A DNA stretch of 64,000 nucleotides, from the NCBI GenBank assembly GCA_026390165.1, contig JAPLGM010000016.1, positions 62,001-126,000 of the forward strand, given 5' to 3'. The notes under the pieces were generated by a model. The model had not been told where the DNA came from, did not search any database, and saw nothing but the letters and a program-made list of their open reading frames with translations. Position 1 is the first letter of the stretch. Every line of letters begins with the position of its first letter. This stretch comes from Campylobacterales bacterium. Its GTDB lineage: Bacteria > Campylobacterota > Campylobacteria > Campylobacterales > Sulfurimonadaceae. This document shows, one piece after another, positions 43,270 through 52,441 of this stretch. The position numbers and the translations under genes were made by a program.

Positions 43270-44484
43270 TTAGCGCTTTATAAGCCCTGCACTCGTATAA
43301 ACATTACGAGGATTCCATAAAATCCATCCGCAACTGCCGAAATTTTCACTAGCACGTATTTGGTCTCGAATCTCTTTCGCTCCATAAAGTCGATGATCAA
43401 AAGCGTAGTCCCTAAACGCTTGAAGCCAAGGGCGATAATTAAGCGGAGAGTTGGCCGATTTTATCAATGCTTTATCGAGAGAGTTTTTGACGATCTCATA
43501 GTTGGCATTTACGGGGATGGGATATCCGGGAATTCCCGCATTAAATCCGCTGGGGTAAAGCATCGGTGAGAGGTAATCGACGTAAGGGGCAAGAGCATCG
43601 ACCCGCTGACCGATTTCGATGTCCGCATCGTGCCAGCTGACGTAGCCGAAAATATCGGCAGAGACAAAAACATTGTAGGGGGTTAGACGTATTCGTGCTG
43701 CTTCCAAAAATCCTGAAATTGCTTTGACGCGGTTGGCTTGGGTATTATCGACGGAAAATTTTATCCCCTTGCGATCCGGAAAACGGACGTAATCAAACTG
43801 AATCTCATCAAATCCTGCTTGAGCAGCATCTTCAGCGATTGAAAGGAGATAGTTGTACGGTTCTTTATACGACGGGTCGATCCAATAGAGCCCCTCTTTG
43901 TCTTTAAAGAGGGTTCCATCGCTTTTTTTCACACCGTATTGGGGATAGGCGGTGACAAAAGGGGTATCTTTAAACGAGACGATACGGGCGATGGTATAAA
44001 TATTCTCTTTATGTAAATCAGCAACAAATTTTTTGAGGTCTTTGAACATAATAATCTTTTGTGCGCCGATCGTGTTGGCAATGTTATTGGTCGTTTTAAA
44101 TGCAACTTGCCCCCGATCCATTTTGACATCAATTACGAGGGCATTGATCTCTGTCGTGCGAATAAGACGTTTGGCATTGCCCATCAGTGTTGAGCTGTTC
44201 GCACCAAAACTGGAGAGATAGAGGGCTTTGGGGATAAAACGATTTAGAAATATCTTTCCGCCCGTTGTATAAAATTGGCGGTCATAGCCGATAGCACGCA
44301 CGCCGATAACAGGAGTGCTGGGGACATTAAATGCTCCATTACAATCGCTGCGATATTCTTTAGACCCCGAAATAATAATGGCATTCGAGATAGGTTTATC
44401 GGTGGCTTTGTCAACAACTATTCCATTTGTTATAGCACTCCAAGAAAGCGAGAAGAGGAGGGGAAGAAGTATGAATAGTTTCAA
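43270..44484 (-). CDS. DUF4015 putative glycoside hydrolase, secreted
   Basis: TTG at 44484 (MKLFILLPLLFSLSWS, AGGA six bases upstream) gives a clean signal peptide and is preferred to a longer frame reaching 44607. The 404-residue product has an N-terminal carboxypeptidase-regulatory-like beta module (~20-85, GIVVDKATDKPISNAIIIS) and a TIM-barrel glycosidase-like domain: NALVIDVKMDRG, GFDEIQFDYVRFPD, VFVSADIFGYVSW, DYLSPMLYPSGF and PWLQAFRDY. The acids in IDVKMD, FDYVRFPD and SADIFG sit in the usual active-site strands. Substrate unknown. Diverges from the helicase gene. Confidence 0.8.
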   Translation of the reverse strand: MKLFILLPLLFSLSWSAITNGIVVDKATDKPISNAIIISGSKEYRSDCNGAFNVPSTPVIGVRAIGYDRQFYTTGGKIFLNRFIPKALYLSSFGANSSTLMGNAKRLIRTTEINALVIDVKMDRGQVAFKTTNNIANTIGAQKIIMFKDLKKFVADLHKENIYTIARIVSFKDTPFVTAYPQYGVKKSDGTLFKDKEGLYWIDPSYKEPYNYLLSIAEDAAQAGFDEIQFDYVRFPDRKGIKFSVDNTQANRVKAISGFLEAARIRLTPYNVFVSADIFGYVSWHDADIEIGQRVDALAPYVDYLSPMLYPSGFNAGIPGYPIPVNANYEIVKNSLDKALIKSANSPLNYRPWLQAFRDYAFDHRLYGAKEIRDQIRASENFGSCGWILWNPRNVYTSAGLIKR

Positions 44485-44600
44485 GAAGTTTCCTAGGTTG
44501 GAGATAAGGGTACATATTAGCGAAAAAAATCTCCCAAATGAGGTATGAAGTCCTAATATAGTACAATATGTTACTAAAAATACCAAAAGGTAATAACACC

Positions 44601-45977
44601 ATGTCATTTACGACGCTAGGGCTCAATGCCCATTTACTTGATACCCTTGAAGCCAAAGGCTATACAGAGCCTACTCCTATTCAGACGCAAGTTATCCCTC
44701 TTGTTTTACGCGGACGGGATATTTTGGGTGCTGCACAGACGGGGACGGGAAAAACCGCCGCGTTTGCCCTCCCCATCATCCAAAAATTAGTTAAAGACTC
44801 GGACGCTAAACAAGCAAGTGCCCGTGCACTCGTGATCGTTCCGACGCGCGAACTCGCTTCTCAGGTTGCATTAGCCATCGAATCGTATGCCGAAGGGTTG
44901 AATATTACGTGTATTTCCCTTTTTGGTGGAGCCAATATGGCACGTCAGGCGAAAGAGTTAGGGGAGGGGGTTGATATTATTGTCGCCACACCCGGACGGC
45001 TTATCGAACTGAACAAGCAAGGTCATATTCCATTATCTCGAATCCAATATTTGGTTTTTGACGAAGCCGATACGATTTTCGATATGGGTTTTATTCGTGA
45101 AATCGAACAAATCCTCGATCTCCTCCCTCTTAATCGCCAAAATATGCTCTTTTCGGCAACACTAACCCCTGCCGTCAAGCAGCTGAGCGAGAAAATTCTC
45201 AAAAAGCCGTTGCTTATTGAGATCGACAATCTCAAAGCTGCCGATATGACCCTTCGCCAAGTTGTCCATCCGGTCGAAAAAGAGCGTAAGAAAGAGTTGT
45301 TATCCTTTTTGATCGGTTCCAATAACTATCCTCAAGTCCTCATCTTTACCCGTACCAAAATCGAAGCCGATGAGGTGAGTAATGAACTGACCTTAAGCGG
45401 TCTCAAAAATGTCGTTATCCACGGTGACAAAAAACACGGTGCCAGAGATCGTGCACTCAGTGAGTTTCGAGAAGGGACGGCACGTATCCTCGTCGCAACC
45501 GATATTGCCGCACGCGGTCTGGACATCGAGGGACTTCCCGTCGTTATCAACTACGATATTCCTCACGTCAGCACCGATTACCTCCACCGCATCGGACGAA
45601 CCGGACGTGCGGGCAACGAAGGGTTAGCGATTACCCTTCTCTCCTCAGCCGAACATCACTCGTGGTCAAAAATCATCGCGATGCTGGGTAAAAATGTTGA
45701 AACCATTCTGATCGAGGGATTTGAACCGCCAGCCGATCAAGGATTGTTAAAAACGCGAGGAAAAAGTATCTCCAAAGAGGGTGAGAAAAAAGGTAAAACG
45801 GAGGGCGCGTTTGGTAACAAGCGAAAAAAAGCACCCGTTCAGCCGAAATTCATCGGAAAACGGGGACCACGTCTGGCACGTGAAGAGCCTATTGGCAAAG
45901 CAAATGAGACCGCTAAAAATAGTGCTTTTGGGAATAAAAAACCTGCACCGAAAAAATCGGGCGGACGGGGGAGATAA
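44601..45977 (+). CDS. DEAD-box RNA helicase, RhlE-like
   Basis: Start at ATG 44601 (MSFTTLGL), 33 bases inside a longer frame. The 458-residue protein shows Q motif PTPIQTQVIP, AQTGTGKTAAF, PTRELASQ, TPGRLIEL, VFDEAD, SATLTP, IATDIAARGLD, and HRIGRTGRAG. The last ~70 residues form a basic Gly/Lys-rich tail (FIGKRGPRLA, KKPAPKKSGGRGR) for RNA contact, typical of RhlE. Role: RNA remodelling, often ribosome biogenesis or cold response. Confidence 0.93.
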   Translation: MSFTTLGLNAHLLDTLEAKGYTEPTPIQTQVIPLVLRGRDILGAAQTGTGKTAAFALPIIQKLVKDSDAKQASARALVIVPTRELASQVALAIESYAEGLNITCISLFGGANMARQAKELGEGVDIIVATPGRLIELNKQGHIPLSRIQYLVFDEADTIFDMGFIREIEQILDLLPLNRQNMLFSATLTPAVKQLSEKILKKPLLIEIDNLKAADMTLRQVVHPVEKERKKELLSFLIGSNNYPQVLIFTRTKIEADEVSNELTLSGLKNVVIHGDKKHGARDRALSEFREGTARILVATDIAARGLDIEGLPVVINYDIPHVSTDYLHRIGRTGRAGNEGLAITLLSSAEHHSWSKIIAMLGKNVETILIEGFEPPADQGLLKTRGKSISKEGEKKGKTEGAFGNKRKKAPVQPKFIGKRGPRLAREEPIGKANETAKNSAFGNKKPAPKKSGGRGR

Positions 45978-46137
45978 TACTATAATGCTCCCTTTTTTAA
46001 ATACCAGTAAAACAAGTTTTTTAATTCTATTTTAGAAAAAAGATCGAAATAGCAATCCATAGGGGTGATTAAGCCCGTTGGACTTGATGCGTGTAAAAAA
46101 TGGCAAAACATATCTGCCCTCTTTATTTTTATATCAT

Positions 46138-46181
46138 TTTATACATACTTATACGATAATTATGCTATAAGTATGTATAAA
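46138..46181. promoter_or_regulatory. 16-bp inverted repeat before solitary ATPase
   Basis: TTTATACATACTTATA (46138-46153) and TATAAGTATGTATAAA (46166-46181) are perfect reverse complements with a 12-base AT-rich spacer. The site ends 20 bases before the ATPase start, with little room for a ribosome-binding site, so it could overlap the promoter as an operator. A regulator is not adjacent. A role as a transcription stop for the helicase gene is less likely because the stem lacks G-C pairs. Confidence 0.55.
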
Positions 46182-46200
46182 TTACTATAAGTAGCAAAAA

Positions 46201-47391
46201 ATGGATAAAATCAAAAACCCTTTTTCTCCGGGTGCTGGTTCTCCTCCTCCGGAACTTGCTGGGCGAGATATTGTTTTAGAACAAGCACGTGTCTTATTAG
46301 GTCGCGCAAAAGCCAAACGATCTGAAAAAAGTTTGTTGTTAACGGGATTGCGTGGCGTAGGTAAAACAGTTTTGCTAAATGCCATTGAACATATAGCAAA
46401 AGACCAAGACTATCGTACTATTTTGGTAGAAGCACATGAGGGGAAATCTCTAGCCGTTTTATTGGCTCCTCATTTACGAAGATTACTATTTGATCTTGAC
46501 CGTATTGCTGGAGCTGGTGATAAAGCACGACGAGGAATTGCTGTCCTCAAGAGCTTTGTTGGAGCTATTAAACTTAAAATTGGGGATTTAGACATCGGAC
46601 TTGATATCGAACCTGAAGCAGGCAGTGCCGACAGCGGTGATTTAGAGGTTGATTTACCCAGTTTATTTATGGCTGTAGCAGAAGCAGCAGAAGAACGCGG
46701 TACGGCTGTAGCAATATTCATCGATGAAATTCAATATTTTAATATGACTGAGCTGAGCGCATTGATCATGGCAATGCACAAAATGCAGCAACGCCAACTT
46801 CCTTTGGTGCTGATAGGTGCTGGATTATCTATATTGCCAGGCTTGGCAGGGGAATCAAAATCGTATGCAGAACGCTTGTTTAATTTTCCAGATATTGGTC
46901 CACTATTCCAAGCAGATGCACTCAAAGCATTGCAAGACCCTGTTCAAGAGGTGGGAGAATCCTTTAGTGATGACGCACTAAAAGAAATATTCCGATTAAC
47001 CAAAGGGTATCCTTACTTTCTTCAAGAATGGGGCTATCAAGCGTGGAATCAGGCGGTTACTTCACCAATTACTCTTCAAGTAATTCAAGAAACGAGCGAC
47101 TTGGTTGCAAAACGGCTTGATGATAATTTTTTTAGAGTGCGATTTGATCGTCTAACCCCAAAAGAAAAAACATTTTTACGTGCAATGGCAGAACTTGGTG
47201 AAGGTCCCTATCGAACGGGTGATATTGCAGAGAAACTCAATACAAAAATCAATATACTCGGACCTGTACGCGCTAATTTAATAAAGAAAGGGATGGTTTA
47301 TAGCCCATCGTATGGCGATATGGCTTTTAGTGTCCCCCTTTTTAATGAATTTATGCGTCGCGTGATTCCTAATTTTGAGAGTTGCTTGTAG
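46201..47391 (+). CDS. AAA+ ATPase (AAA_16/Orc1-like), solitary
   Basis: A 396-residue ATPase. GREDxVLEQA-type start appears as AGRDIVLEQARVLL; Walker A TGLRGVGKTVLL (~residue 49), Walker B AIFIDEIQYF (~180), sensor LVLIGAGLSILPG, lid GYPYFLQEWGYQAWN and a winged-helix C-terminus (LTPKEKTFLRAM, GDIAEKLN). Similar solitary ATPases occur on mobile elements and with HipA- or HTH-type partners. No partner lies here. Composition differs from its neighbours slightly, suggesting transfer. A 16-bp inverted repeat lies upstream. Confidence 0.85.
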   Translation: MDKIKNPFSPGAGSPPPELAGRDIVLEQARVLLGRAKAKRSEKSLLLTGLRGVGKTVLLNAIEHIAKDQDYRTILVEAHEGKSLAVLLAPHLRRLLFDLDRIAGAGDKARRGIAVLKSFVGAIKLKIGDLDIGLDIEPEAGSADSGDLEVDLPSLFMAVAEAAEERGTAVAIFIDEIQYFNMTELSALIMAMHKMQQRQLPLVLIGAGLSILPGLAGESKSYAERLFNFPDIGPLFQADALKALQDPVQEVGESFSDDALKEIFRLTKGYPYFLQEWGYQAWNQAVTSPITLQVIQETSDLVAKRLDDNFFRVRFDRLTPKEKTFLRAMAELGEGPYRTGDIAEKLNTKINILGPVRANLIKKGMVYSPSYGDMAFSVPLFNEFMRRVIPNFESCL

Positions 47392-47436
47392 CCAAGTCTT
47401 TAAACTAAACTCAAACTTCTCCCTATGGGTGACTAT

Positions 47437-47910
47437 TTAATGCTCATGATGATAGTTTAATATCTCTTGAATCTCTTCTTCATTCGCTGCATGAATGTCT
47501 AAAATTTTTCCCTCAAAAACGAGATCCATTCCCGCAAGAGGGTGATTCCCATCAAGTGTTGCGTGGGTCGATGTTATTTCTGAAACGGTATAGATTGTGA
47601 CATCCTCAGAGTCCTCATCCATATAGCCGTCGATTTCCATCCCGACACATAACTCTTTAGGAAGTTCACTGAGCTCTTCGGTCACAACTAACGCTGGATC
47701 ATAGTCACCAAATGCTTGTTGGGCACTAAGTATTACTTTGAACGTATCTCCGATACTTTTACCCGCTAAAGCCTCTTCGACGGCTTTGAAAATATGACCA
47801 TAATTACCGTGGAGATAAACTATAGGCTCCTCTTCTTCGTGTAGGAGGTTCCCATCTGTGTCGTTGATGTGGTAATCGAGAGTGACGATACAGTTTTTAG
47901 CAATAGTCAT
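47437..47910 (-). CDS. slyD: FKBP-type peptidyl-prolyl isomerase SlyD
   Basis: A 157-residue SlyD. The FKBP core has VTLDYHINDTDGNLLHE and VEEALAGKSIGDTFKVILSA, with the IF (insert-in-flap) domain in the middle (AFGDYDPALVV through THATLDGNHPLAGMDLVF). The tail is short but ends NYHHEH, a small nickel-binding sign. It folds proteins and in other bacteria delivers nickel to hydrogenase. The gene is monocistronic and diverges from glyS. Confidence 0.95.
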   Translation of the reverse strand: MTIAKNCIVTLDYHINDTDGNLLHEEEEPIVYLHGNYGHIFKAVEEALAGKSIGDTFKVILSAQQAFGDYDPALVVTEELSELPKELCVGMEIDGYMDEDSEDVTIYTVSEITSTHATLDGNHPLAGMDLVFEGKILDIHAANEEEIQEILNYHHEH

Positions 47911-48045
47911 ACAAAATCCTTGGTTTAAAATAAATATTAGCTGATGTTATATCGAAAATACAATTAAGCACATATTTATAACAGCGATTTTTAACCAAGA
48001 TAGCGGTAAAATCAATCTTAAAATAATGACAATTGGATAAGAATT

Positions 48046-50070
48046 ATGGTTAAACCTCTTTTGATTGAAATCGGTGTTGAAGAACTTCCTGCAGTTCCCT
48101 TGCTCAAAGAGCTAAATGAGATAGAAAAAAAATGGGCAAATGTTTTAGAAAAAAACGGTCTATTGTGTGAATTTGAATTTTACTATACCCCTCGTCGCCT
48201 CGTGTTGTGGCATCGCGAGTTTAAAACACACCAAGAAGATCGAACCGAAGAATTTTATGGCGCCCCTGTAGAGATGGCGATCAAGGACGGGATTCCTACC
48301 CCTGCTGCCCTTGGATTTGCAAAAAAATGCGGTGTTGATTTTGATCAAGTTTCTCACGCGCAAAAGGGGGGTAAAGAGGTTCTCTATTATTCCAAAAATA
48401 TTGTTGGAAAAGAGAGTGGCGCACTTCTCGATGAGATGATTAATCAATGGATCAAAACTCTTAGTTTTGGTAAATCAATGCGTTGGGGAAGCAATACCGA
48501 AAGCTTCATCCGTCCGATTCGTTGGGTGAATGTGATGTTGGGTGAAGAACAAGTAGAAACGGAACTTTTTGGAGTTCAATCAGCCCCTTCAACGTATGTA
48601 CACCGTATTAGCCATTTTGGCGCAATGCCACTATCGTCGATTCATGACTATTTTGATGTTCTCAAAAATGGTTCGGTCACACTATTTCCGCAGGAGCGTC
48701 GTGAAAATATTCTAAAAGCGTTTGCTTCATTGGAAGAAGAACACGGAATCTTTATTGATATTGATGAAGATCTACTGGATGAAGTCGTAGCGATCACCGA
48801 ACACCCGACGCCGTTGCTAGGTAAATTCGATGAGAGTTTTTTAGAACTTCCCCCTGAAGTTATTATCACCTCTATGAGAGAGCATCAACGATATTTTCCT
48901 GTTTTCAAAGAGGGTAAGCTTATTAATGCTTTTGTCGTCGTTTCCAATGCCTTGGCGGACGATTTTACCCACGTTATCGAAGGGAATGAGCGTGTTTTAC
49001 GTCCGCGCTTGAGTGATGCCCTCTTTTTCTACCATAATGACCTCAAAAAAGGGCTTAGTACACAAGGGCTTGAAAAAGTTGTCTTTATGAAAGGGTTAGG
49101 AACTCTTCAGGAAAAAATTGAGCGGGAAAAGAAAATTGTTACTTATATCCAGCACTATTGTTATGTTGGTGGTATCGAACTTGACAAGGAGTTATTAACT
49201 GAGACCATACAAAATGCTAAAGCTGATTTGATGTCTGAGATGGTGTATGAGTTTACAGAGCTTCAGGGTATTATGGGTGCTTACTATGCATTAGCGGAAG
49301 GTAAGTCAAAAGAAATAGCGCTTGCCATCAAAGAACAATATTATTTTAATGGAGACGAAATCAGTACACCTTTTAGTGCTGTTGTTAATATCGCAATCAA
49401 GCTTGATACGCTCATAGGTATGTTTAGTATCGGAGAAATTCCGACGGGTTCACGTGATCCTTTTGCTCTTCGCCGTGCGGTCAATGGTATTATTAGCATT
49501 GCACTTAAGCATCAAATCCCCTTGGATTTAAGTGTGTTCTTTCGTGATGAAAAGGTAAGACAATTGTATTCAAAGAATGATTATATAAAAAATCTTGAGT
49601 TATTCGTGATAGAACGTTTAGCAGGAGTATATCCTAGCATCAATAATTCGATTATACAAGCTGTTGTTAATAGAGAAAATCAGCCATTATTAGATCTCCA
49701 AGCATTTGATATCAAAGTTAAGCAAGTTGATGAAATGGCAAAAAGTTCTGATGCAAAAGAGTCATTTTCTTTGATTAAACGTCTCGCTAATATTCTAAAA
49801 GATGAAACAATCGCTGGTATGCCGGATGGGGATTTATTTAACGAACACGAAAGAAAATTATTTGACAAATTCTCTGAAATTATGACCACTTCTGTGACGG
49901 GTCCAAATTTAGAAATGTTATTTGAAATCAAAAAAACTTTGGATGATTTTTTTATTAATGTTATGGTTAATGATGAAAATGAAACGCTTCGCACCAATCG
50001 TAAGCAACTACTTGATCTGATCTATTCAGAATTTGATAAATTTGCAGACTTCAAACAAATCACTTTATGA
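48046..50070 (+). CDS. glyS: Glycyl-tRNA synthetase beta subunit
   Basis: The beta subunit of the tetrameric glycyl-tRNA synthetase, 674 residues. N-terminus LLIEIGVEELPAVPL, then FYGAPVEMAI, ALGFAKKCGV, FIRPIRWVNVMLG, HPTPLLGKFDE, FFYHNDLKKGL, ELQGIMGAYYALAEG and GSRDPFALRRAVNGI. The C-terminal anticodon-binding part is complete. The alpha subunit gene glyQ is not adjacent, which is usual for this group. It overlaps the next gene by 38 bases. Confidence 0.97.
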   Translation: MVKPLLIEIGVEELPAVPLLKELNEIEKKWANVLEKNGLLCEFEFYYTPRRLVLWHREFKTHQEDRTEEFYGAPVEMAIKDGIPTPAALGFAKKCGVDFDQVSHAQKGGKEVLYYSKNIVGKESGALLDEMINQWIKTLSFGKSMRWGSNTESFIRPIRWVNVMLGEEQVETELFGVQSAPSTYVHRISHFGAMPLSSIHDYFDVLKNGSVTLFPQERRENILKAFASLEEEHGIFIDIDEDLLDEVVAITEHPTPLLGKFDESFLELPPEVIITSMREHQRYFPVFKEGKLINAFVVVSNALADDFTHVIEGNERVLRPRLSDALFFYHNDLKKGLSTQGLEKVVFMKGLGTLQEKIEREKKIVTYIQHYCYVGGIELDKELLTETIQNAKADLMSEMVYEFTELQGIMGAYYALAEGKSKEIALAIKEQYYFNGDEISTPFSAVVNIAIKLDTLIGMFSIGEIPTGSRDPFALRRAVNGIISIALKHQIPLDLSVFFRDEKVRQLYSKNDYIKNLELFVIERLAGVYPSINNSIIQAVVNRENQPLLDLQAFDIKVKQVDEMAKSSDAKESFSLIKRLANILKDETIAGMPDGDLFNEHERKLFDKFSEIMTTSVTGPNLEMLFEIKKTLDDFFINVMVNDENETLRTNRKQLLDLIYSEFDKFADFKQITL

Positions 50071-51184
50071 TGTCATCATAATCGGTGCAGGAATCAACGG
50101 CTGTACGAGTGCTTATTTTCTTCATAAAGCAGGTTTAAAGGTTGCCCTTGTCGATAAAAAGGGAGTTGCCAGTGGCGGAAGCGGTGCTGCGGGGGCGTTT
50201 ATCTCCCCGAAAATCTCTAAAGAGGGGATTCTAAAAGAGATTATGGAAACGGCACATCTGGAAGCATTAAAATTTTATACAGAATTTTTTCCTGAATATA
50301 CCCTTCAAAAACCGTTACTTCATATCTCCAAGACCTCCGAAGAGGGGGGAATTCTCAAGAGTTTTAAAAATGAAACTCTCTTGAATCTAACTCAATTGGA
50401 TGAAAATACTGAAGTGCTTTTAAGTGACGAAGCAAAAAATGCTGAGTCTATTTGCTTTTCTAAGGGAGCGGTTGTGGATGCGCAAGGGGTGTGTCACGCA
50501 TTGGTAAAGGGGATTGATTTTTACAAACACGAGGTTCAATCCCTTCACTATGAAGAGAATATTTGGAATGTGGGTAATTTGAGAGCCTCTCACGTTGTAC
50601 TCTCTATCGGAGCGTATCCGAAAATTATTCCACTCCCGTATCTAACACTCCGTGGTATTTGGGGACATCGGATAGACATTCAAACATCGACGGTGCTTCC
50701 TACAATTCTTCACCATTATGTCTCTATTTCTCCGACATCACAAGAGAATATTATGGCGATTGGGGCAACTCATAATGTCCATTATACCCCTTCTGAATCA
50801 GAGCCGTATAATGTGGAAGAGGGGAGAAGAGAGCTTCTTGAAAAAGCCTCCAGAACAGTGAATTTAAAGAATGTAAAAATAATACGCGATTATGCGGGGC
50901 TACGTTCAGGATCGAATGACTATATTCCATTGTTAGGGTCACTTGTTGATGCCCAAGCGACGCTGAATCTCCATCCACAACTTCAGTATGGAAGGAGCGT
51001 GGCTTCTTCTGAATTTGTGAATTATCCGAACGTGACGATGATAAACGGTTCAGGTGGGTACGGATTTGTCCTCGCCCCCTATTTGGCTTCACGACTTAGA
51101 GACTATTTAGTGAATAAAGAATCGCTTGATGAGCGGCTCTCGCCTGCACGATTTTTCGCTCGGTGGATTAAGCGAAAAAAATGA
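50033..51184 (+). CDS. FAD-dependent oxidoreductase, MnmC C-terminal-like
   Basis: A 383-residue DAO-family flavoenzyme: dinucleotide fold DVIIIGAGINGCTSAYFLHK near the N-terminus, VDKKGVASGGSGAAGAFISP, LRGIWGHRIDI, IRDYAGLRSGSNDYIPLLG and INGSGGYGFVLAPYLA. This is the layout of the FAD domain of MnmC, which trims cmnm5U to nm5U in tRNA. The methyltransferase half is missing, so it could act alone or with a separate partner. The start (TTG) is uncertain, as it overlaps glyS by 38 bases; a start a few codons later is possible. Confidence 0.75.
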   Translation: MINLQTSNKSLYDVIIIGAGINGCTSAYFLHKAGLKVALVDKKGVASGGSGAAGAFISPKISKEGILKEIMETAHLEALKFYTEFFPEYTLQKPLLHISKTSEEGGILKSFKNETLLNLTQLDENTEVLLSDEAKNAESICFSKGAVVDAQGVCHALVKGIDFYKHEVQSLHYEENIWNVGNLRASHVVLSIGAYPKIIPLPYLTLRGIWGHRIDIQTSTVLPTILHHYVSISPTSQENIMAIGATHNVHYTPSESEPYNVEEGRRELLEKASRTVNLKNVKIIRDYAGLRSGSNDYIPLLGSLVDAQATLNLHPQLQYGRSVASSEFVNYPNVTMINGSGGYGFVLAPYLASRLRDYLVNKESLDERLSPARFFARWIKRKK

Positions 51185-51937
51185 TCAAAACTTCCACGTA
51201 AAACTTGTTCTGTATTGTACATCCTCTTTTTTTACCCCAATGGCTGGATGGCTATCATAGAGATAAAATGCCGTTATCATCAGATTAAGCTTTTCGAAGA
51301 TGGGGACAATCAACTCTATGTTCTGAGACGTTATATAGTCCGATCCATCGCTCAATTTGGGTTGATAATATCCAATATAACTAAGCTTTGAGAACTCGGT
51401 GAAGTTTTTGGTATAGGCGAGATAGCTGTTAAGGCGCGCATTGTTTTCATTGGGATTGATTTCCGATTGGGTGTAAAAGATCTTTTCATCCAACGCACCG
51501 ACTCCGATATACCCTTTTCCCATCTCAGTAGAATTAAAAATGCGCCACCGTACACCAGCACCTGCTAAGGAGCGGTTATTAATATTTTTAAATTTATCTT
51601 GCTCCGATTGGATAAAAAACTCACTGCACCAGTTATCGTCATACAAAGAGTGGATGAAGCGCAGATGGGTATACAATTTGTCTTCATTTTTTATACTGTT
51701 GGATTTTCCGTAATTGTAGGTGAATGTCCCCCATGTCAAATAGTTAACCCCTTCGTCATACTGCAAGCGTACCCCTAGTGAATAATCATCGGTATTGGTA
51801 TTACCGCTTTTAGAGCCTAATGCTCCTCCAACAGTACCGCTGAAGCCTGTTTTAGAGCCAATATCAACGGGTGCTATCGAAACTAATGCACTAAGGGAGG
51901 TTGAAAGTAGGGTGGATAAGAAGAGAAGTCTACGCAA
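51185..51937 (-). CDS. Outer-membrane beta-barrel protein (DUF481-like)
   Basis: A 250-residue exported protein: signal peptide (MRRLLFLSTLLSTSLSA), then repeated amphipathic strands (DYSLGVRLQYDEG, YLTWGTFTYNYGKS, KLYTHLRFIHSLYDDNW, GYIGVGALDEK, FSKLSYIGYYQPKL) and a C-terminal aromatic residue (SFTWKF) as in outer-membrane proteins. Family probably DUF481/YdiY. The role in transport is unknown. Abuts the previous forward gene (stop to stop at one base). Confidence 0.75.
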   Translation of the reverse strand: MRRLLFLSTLLSTSLSALVSIAPVDIGSKTGFSGTVGGALGSKSGNTNTDDYSLGVRLQYDEGVNYLTWGTFTYNYGKSNSIKNEDKLYTHLRFIHSLYDDNWCSEFFIQSEQDKFKNINNRSLAGAGVRWRIFNSTEMGKGYIGVGALDEKIFYTQSEINPNENNARLNSYLAYTKNFTEFSKLSYIGYYQPKLSDGSDYITSQNIELIVPIFEKLNLMITAFYLYDSHPAIGVKKEDVQYRTSFTWKF

Positions 51938-51969
51938 AGATACCCTTTTTTTAGTATTTATTTTTGGTC

Positions 51970-52434
51970 TTAGTCATAAACGACAACCCCATAATTGTCA
52001 TCGATACGGTAAAAACGGCAATCAGCCGTAATACTCAAGTCACCCAAGCGTCCCAAATGAACATAACTTTTTTTCGTCAAAACAATCCCATTTTCCGTAA
52101 AAAAACGTTTGAGGTTGACGAATTTAATATCATTGACATATTTATATTCAAACTGACTGTAGAGACGCATTTTTTTATAGGCAAAAATATGGGAATCCGC
52201 ACTGAGGGTTGACGCTGCGTATTGAGTCGGTAAATATCCTGACAAATCGGTGAGAGAGGTTTCGATATGGGAATATTTTTCGGGGATGGTGTTTTTTTCG
52301 ATAAAAATATAACGGTTAAGTTTGATATGACGGCTCTCGCTCCAATAGTTATAGGCAGGAGAGCTAAGCTGCAATTTCATATTTATCTCTCGCCACAACC
52401 AATGTTTATCTAAAACGTTATAGAGAGCTGACAT
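51970..52434 (-). CDS. Hypothetical protein
   Basis: A 154-residue protein without signal peptide or TM segment. It is rich in aromatic and polar residues (YNYWSESRHIKLNRYIFIEK, LYSQFEYKYVNDI) and has a predicted mostly-beta character. No family recognised. A start at MKLQLSSP, 18 codons in, is an alternative. It lies in a minus-strand set with an NlpC/P60 gene (upstream) and the barrel gene (downstream). Confidence 0.55.
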   Translation of the reverse strand: MSALYNVLDKHWLWREINMKLQLSSPAYNYWSESRHIKLNRYIFIEKNTIPEKYSHIETSLTDLSGYLPTQYAASTLSADSHIFAYKKMRLYSQFEYKYVNDIKFVNLKRFFTENGIVLTKKSYVHLGRLGDLSITADCRFYRIDDNYGVVVYD

Positions 52435-52441
52435 TCAACAA

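Noticed and set aside
44485-44607. Longer N-terminus of the DUF4015 protein
   Set aside because: It overlaps the start of the helicase gene and gives no proper signal peptide, while TTG at 44484 does.
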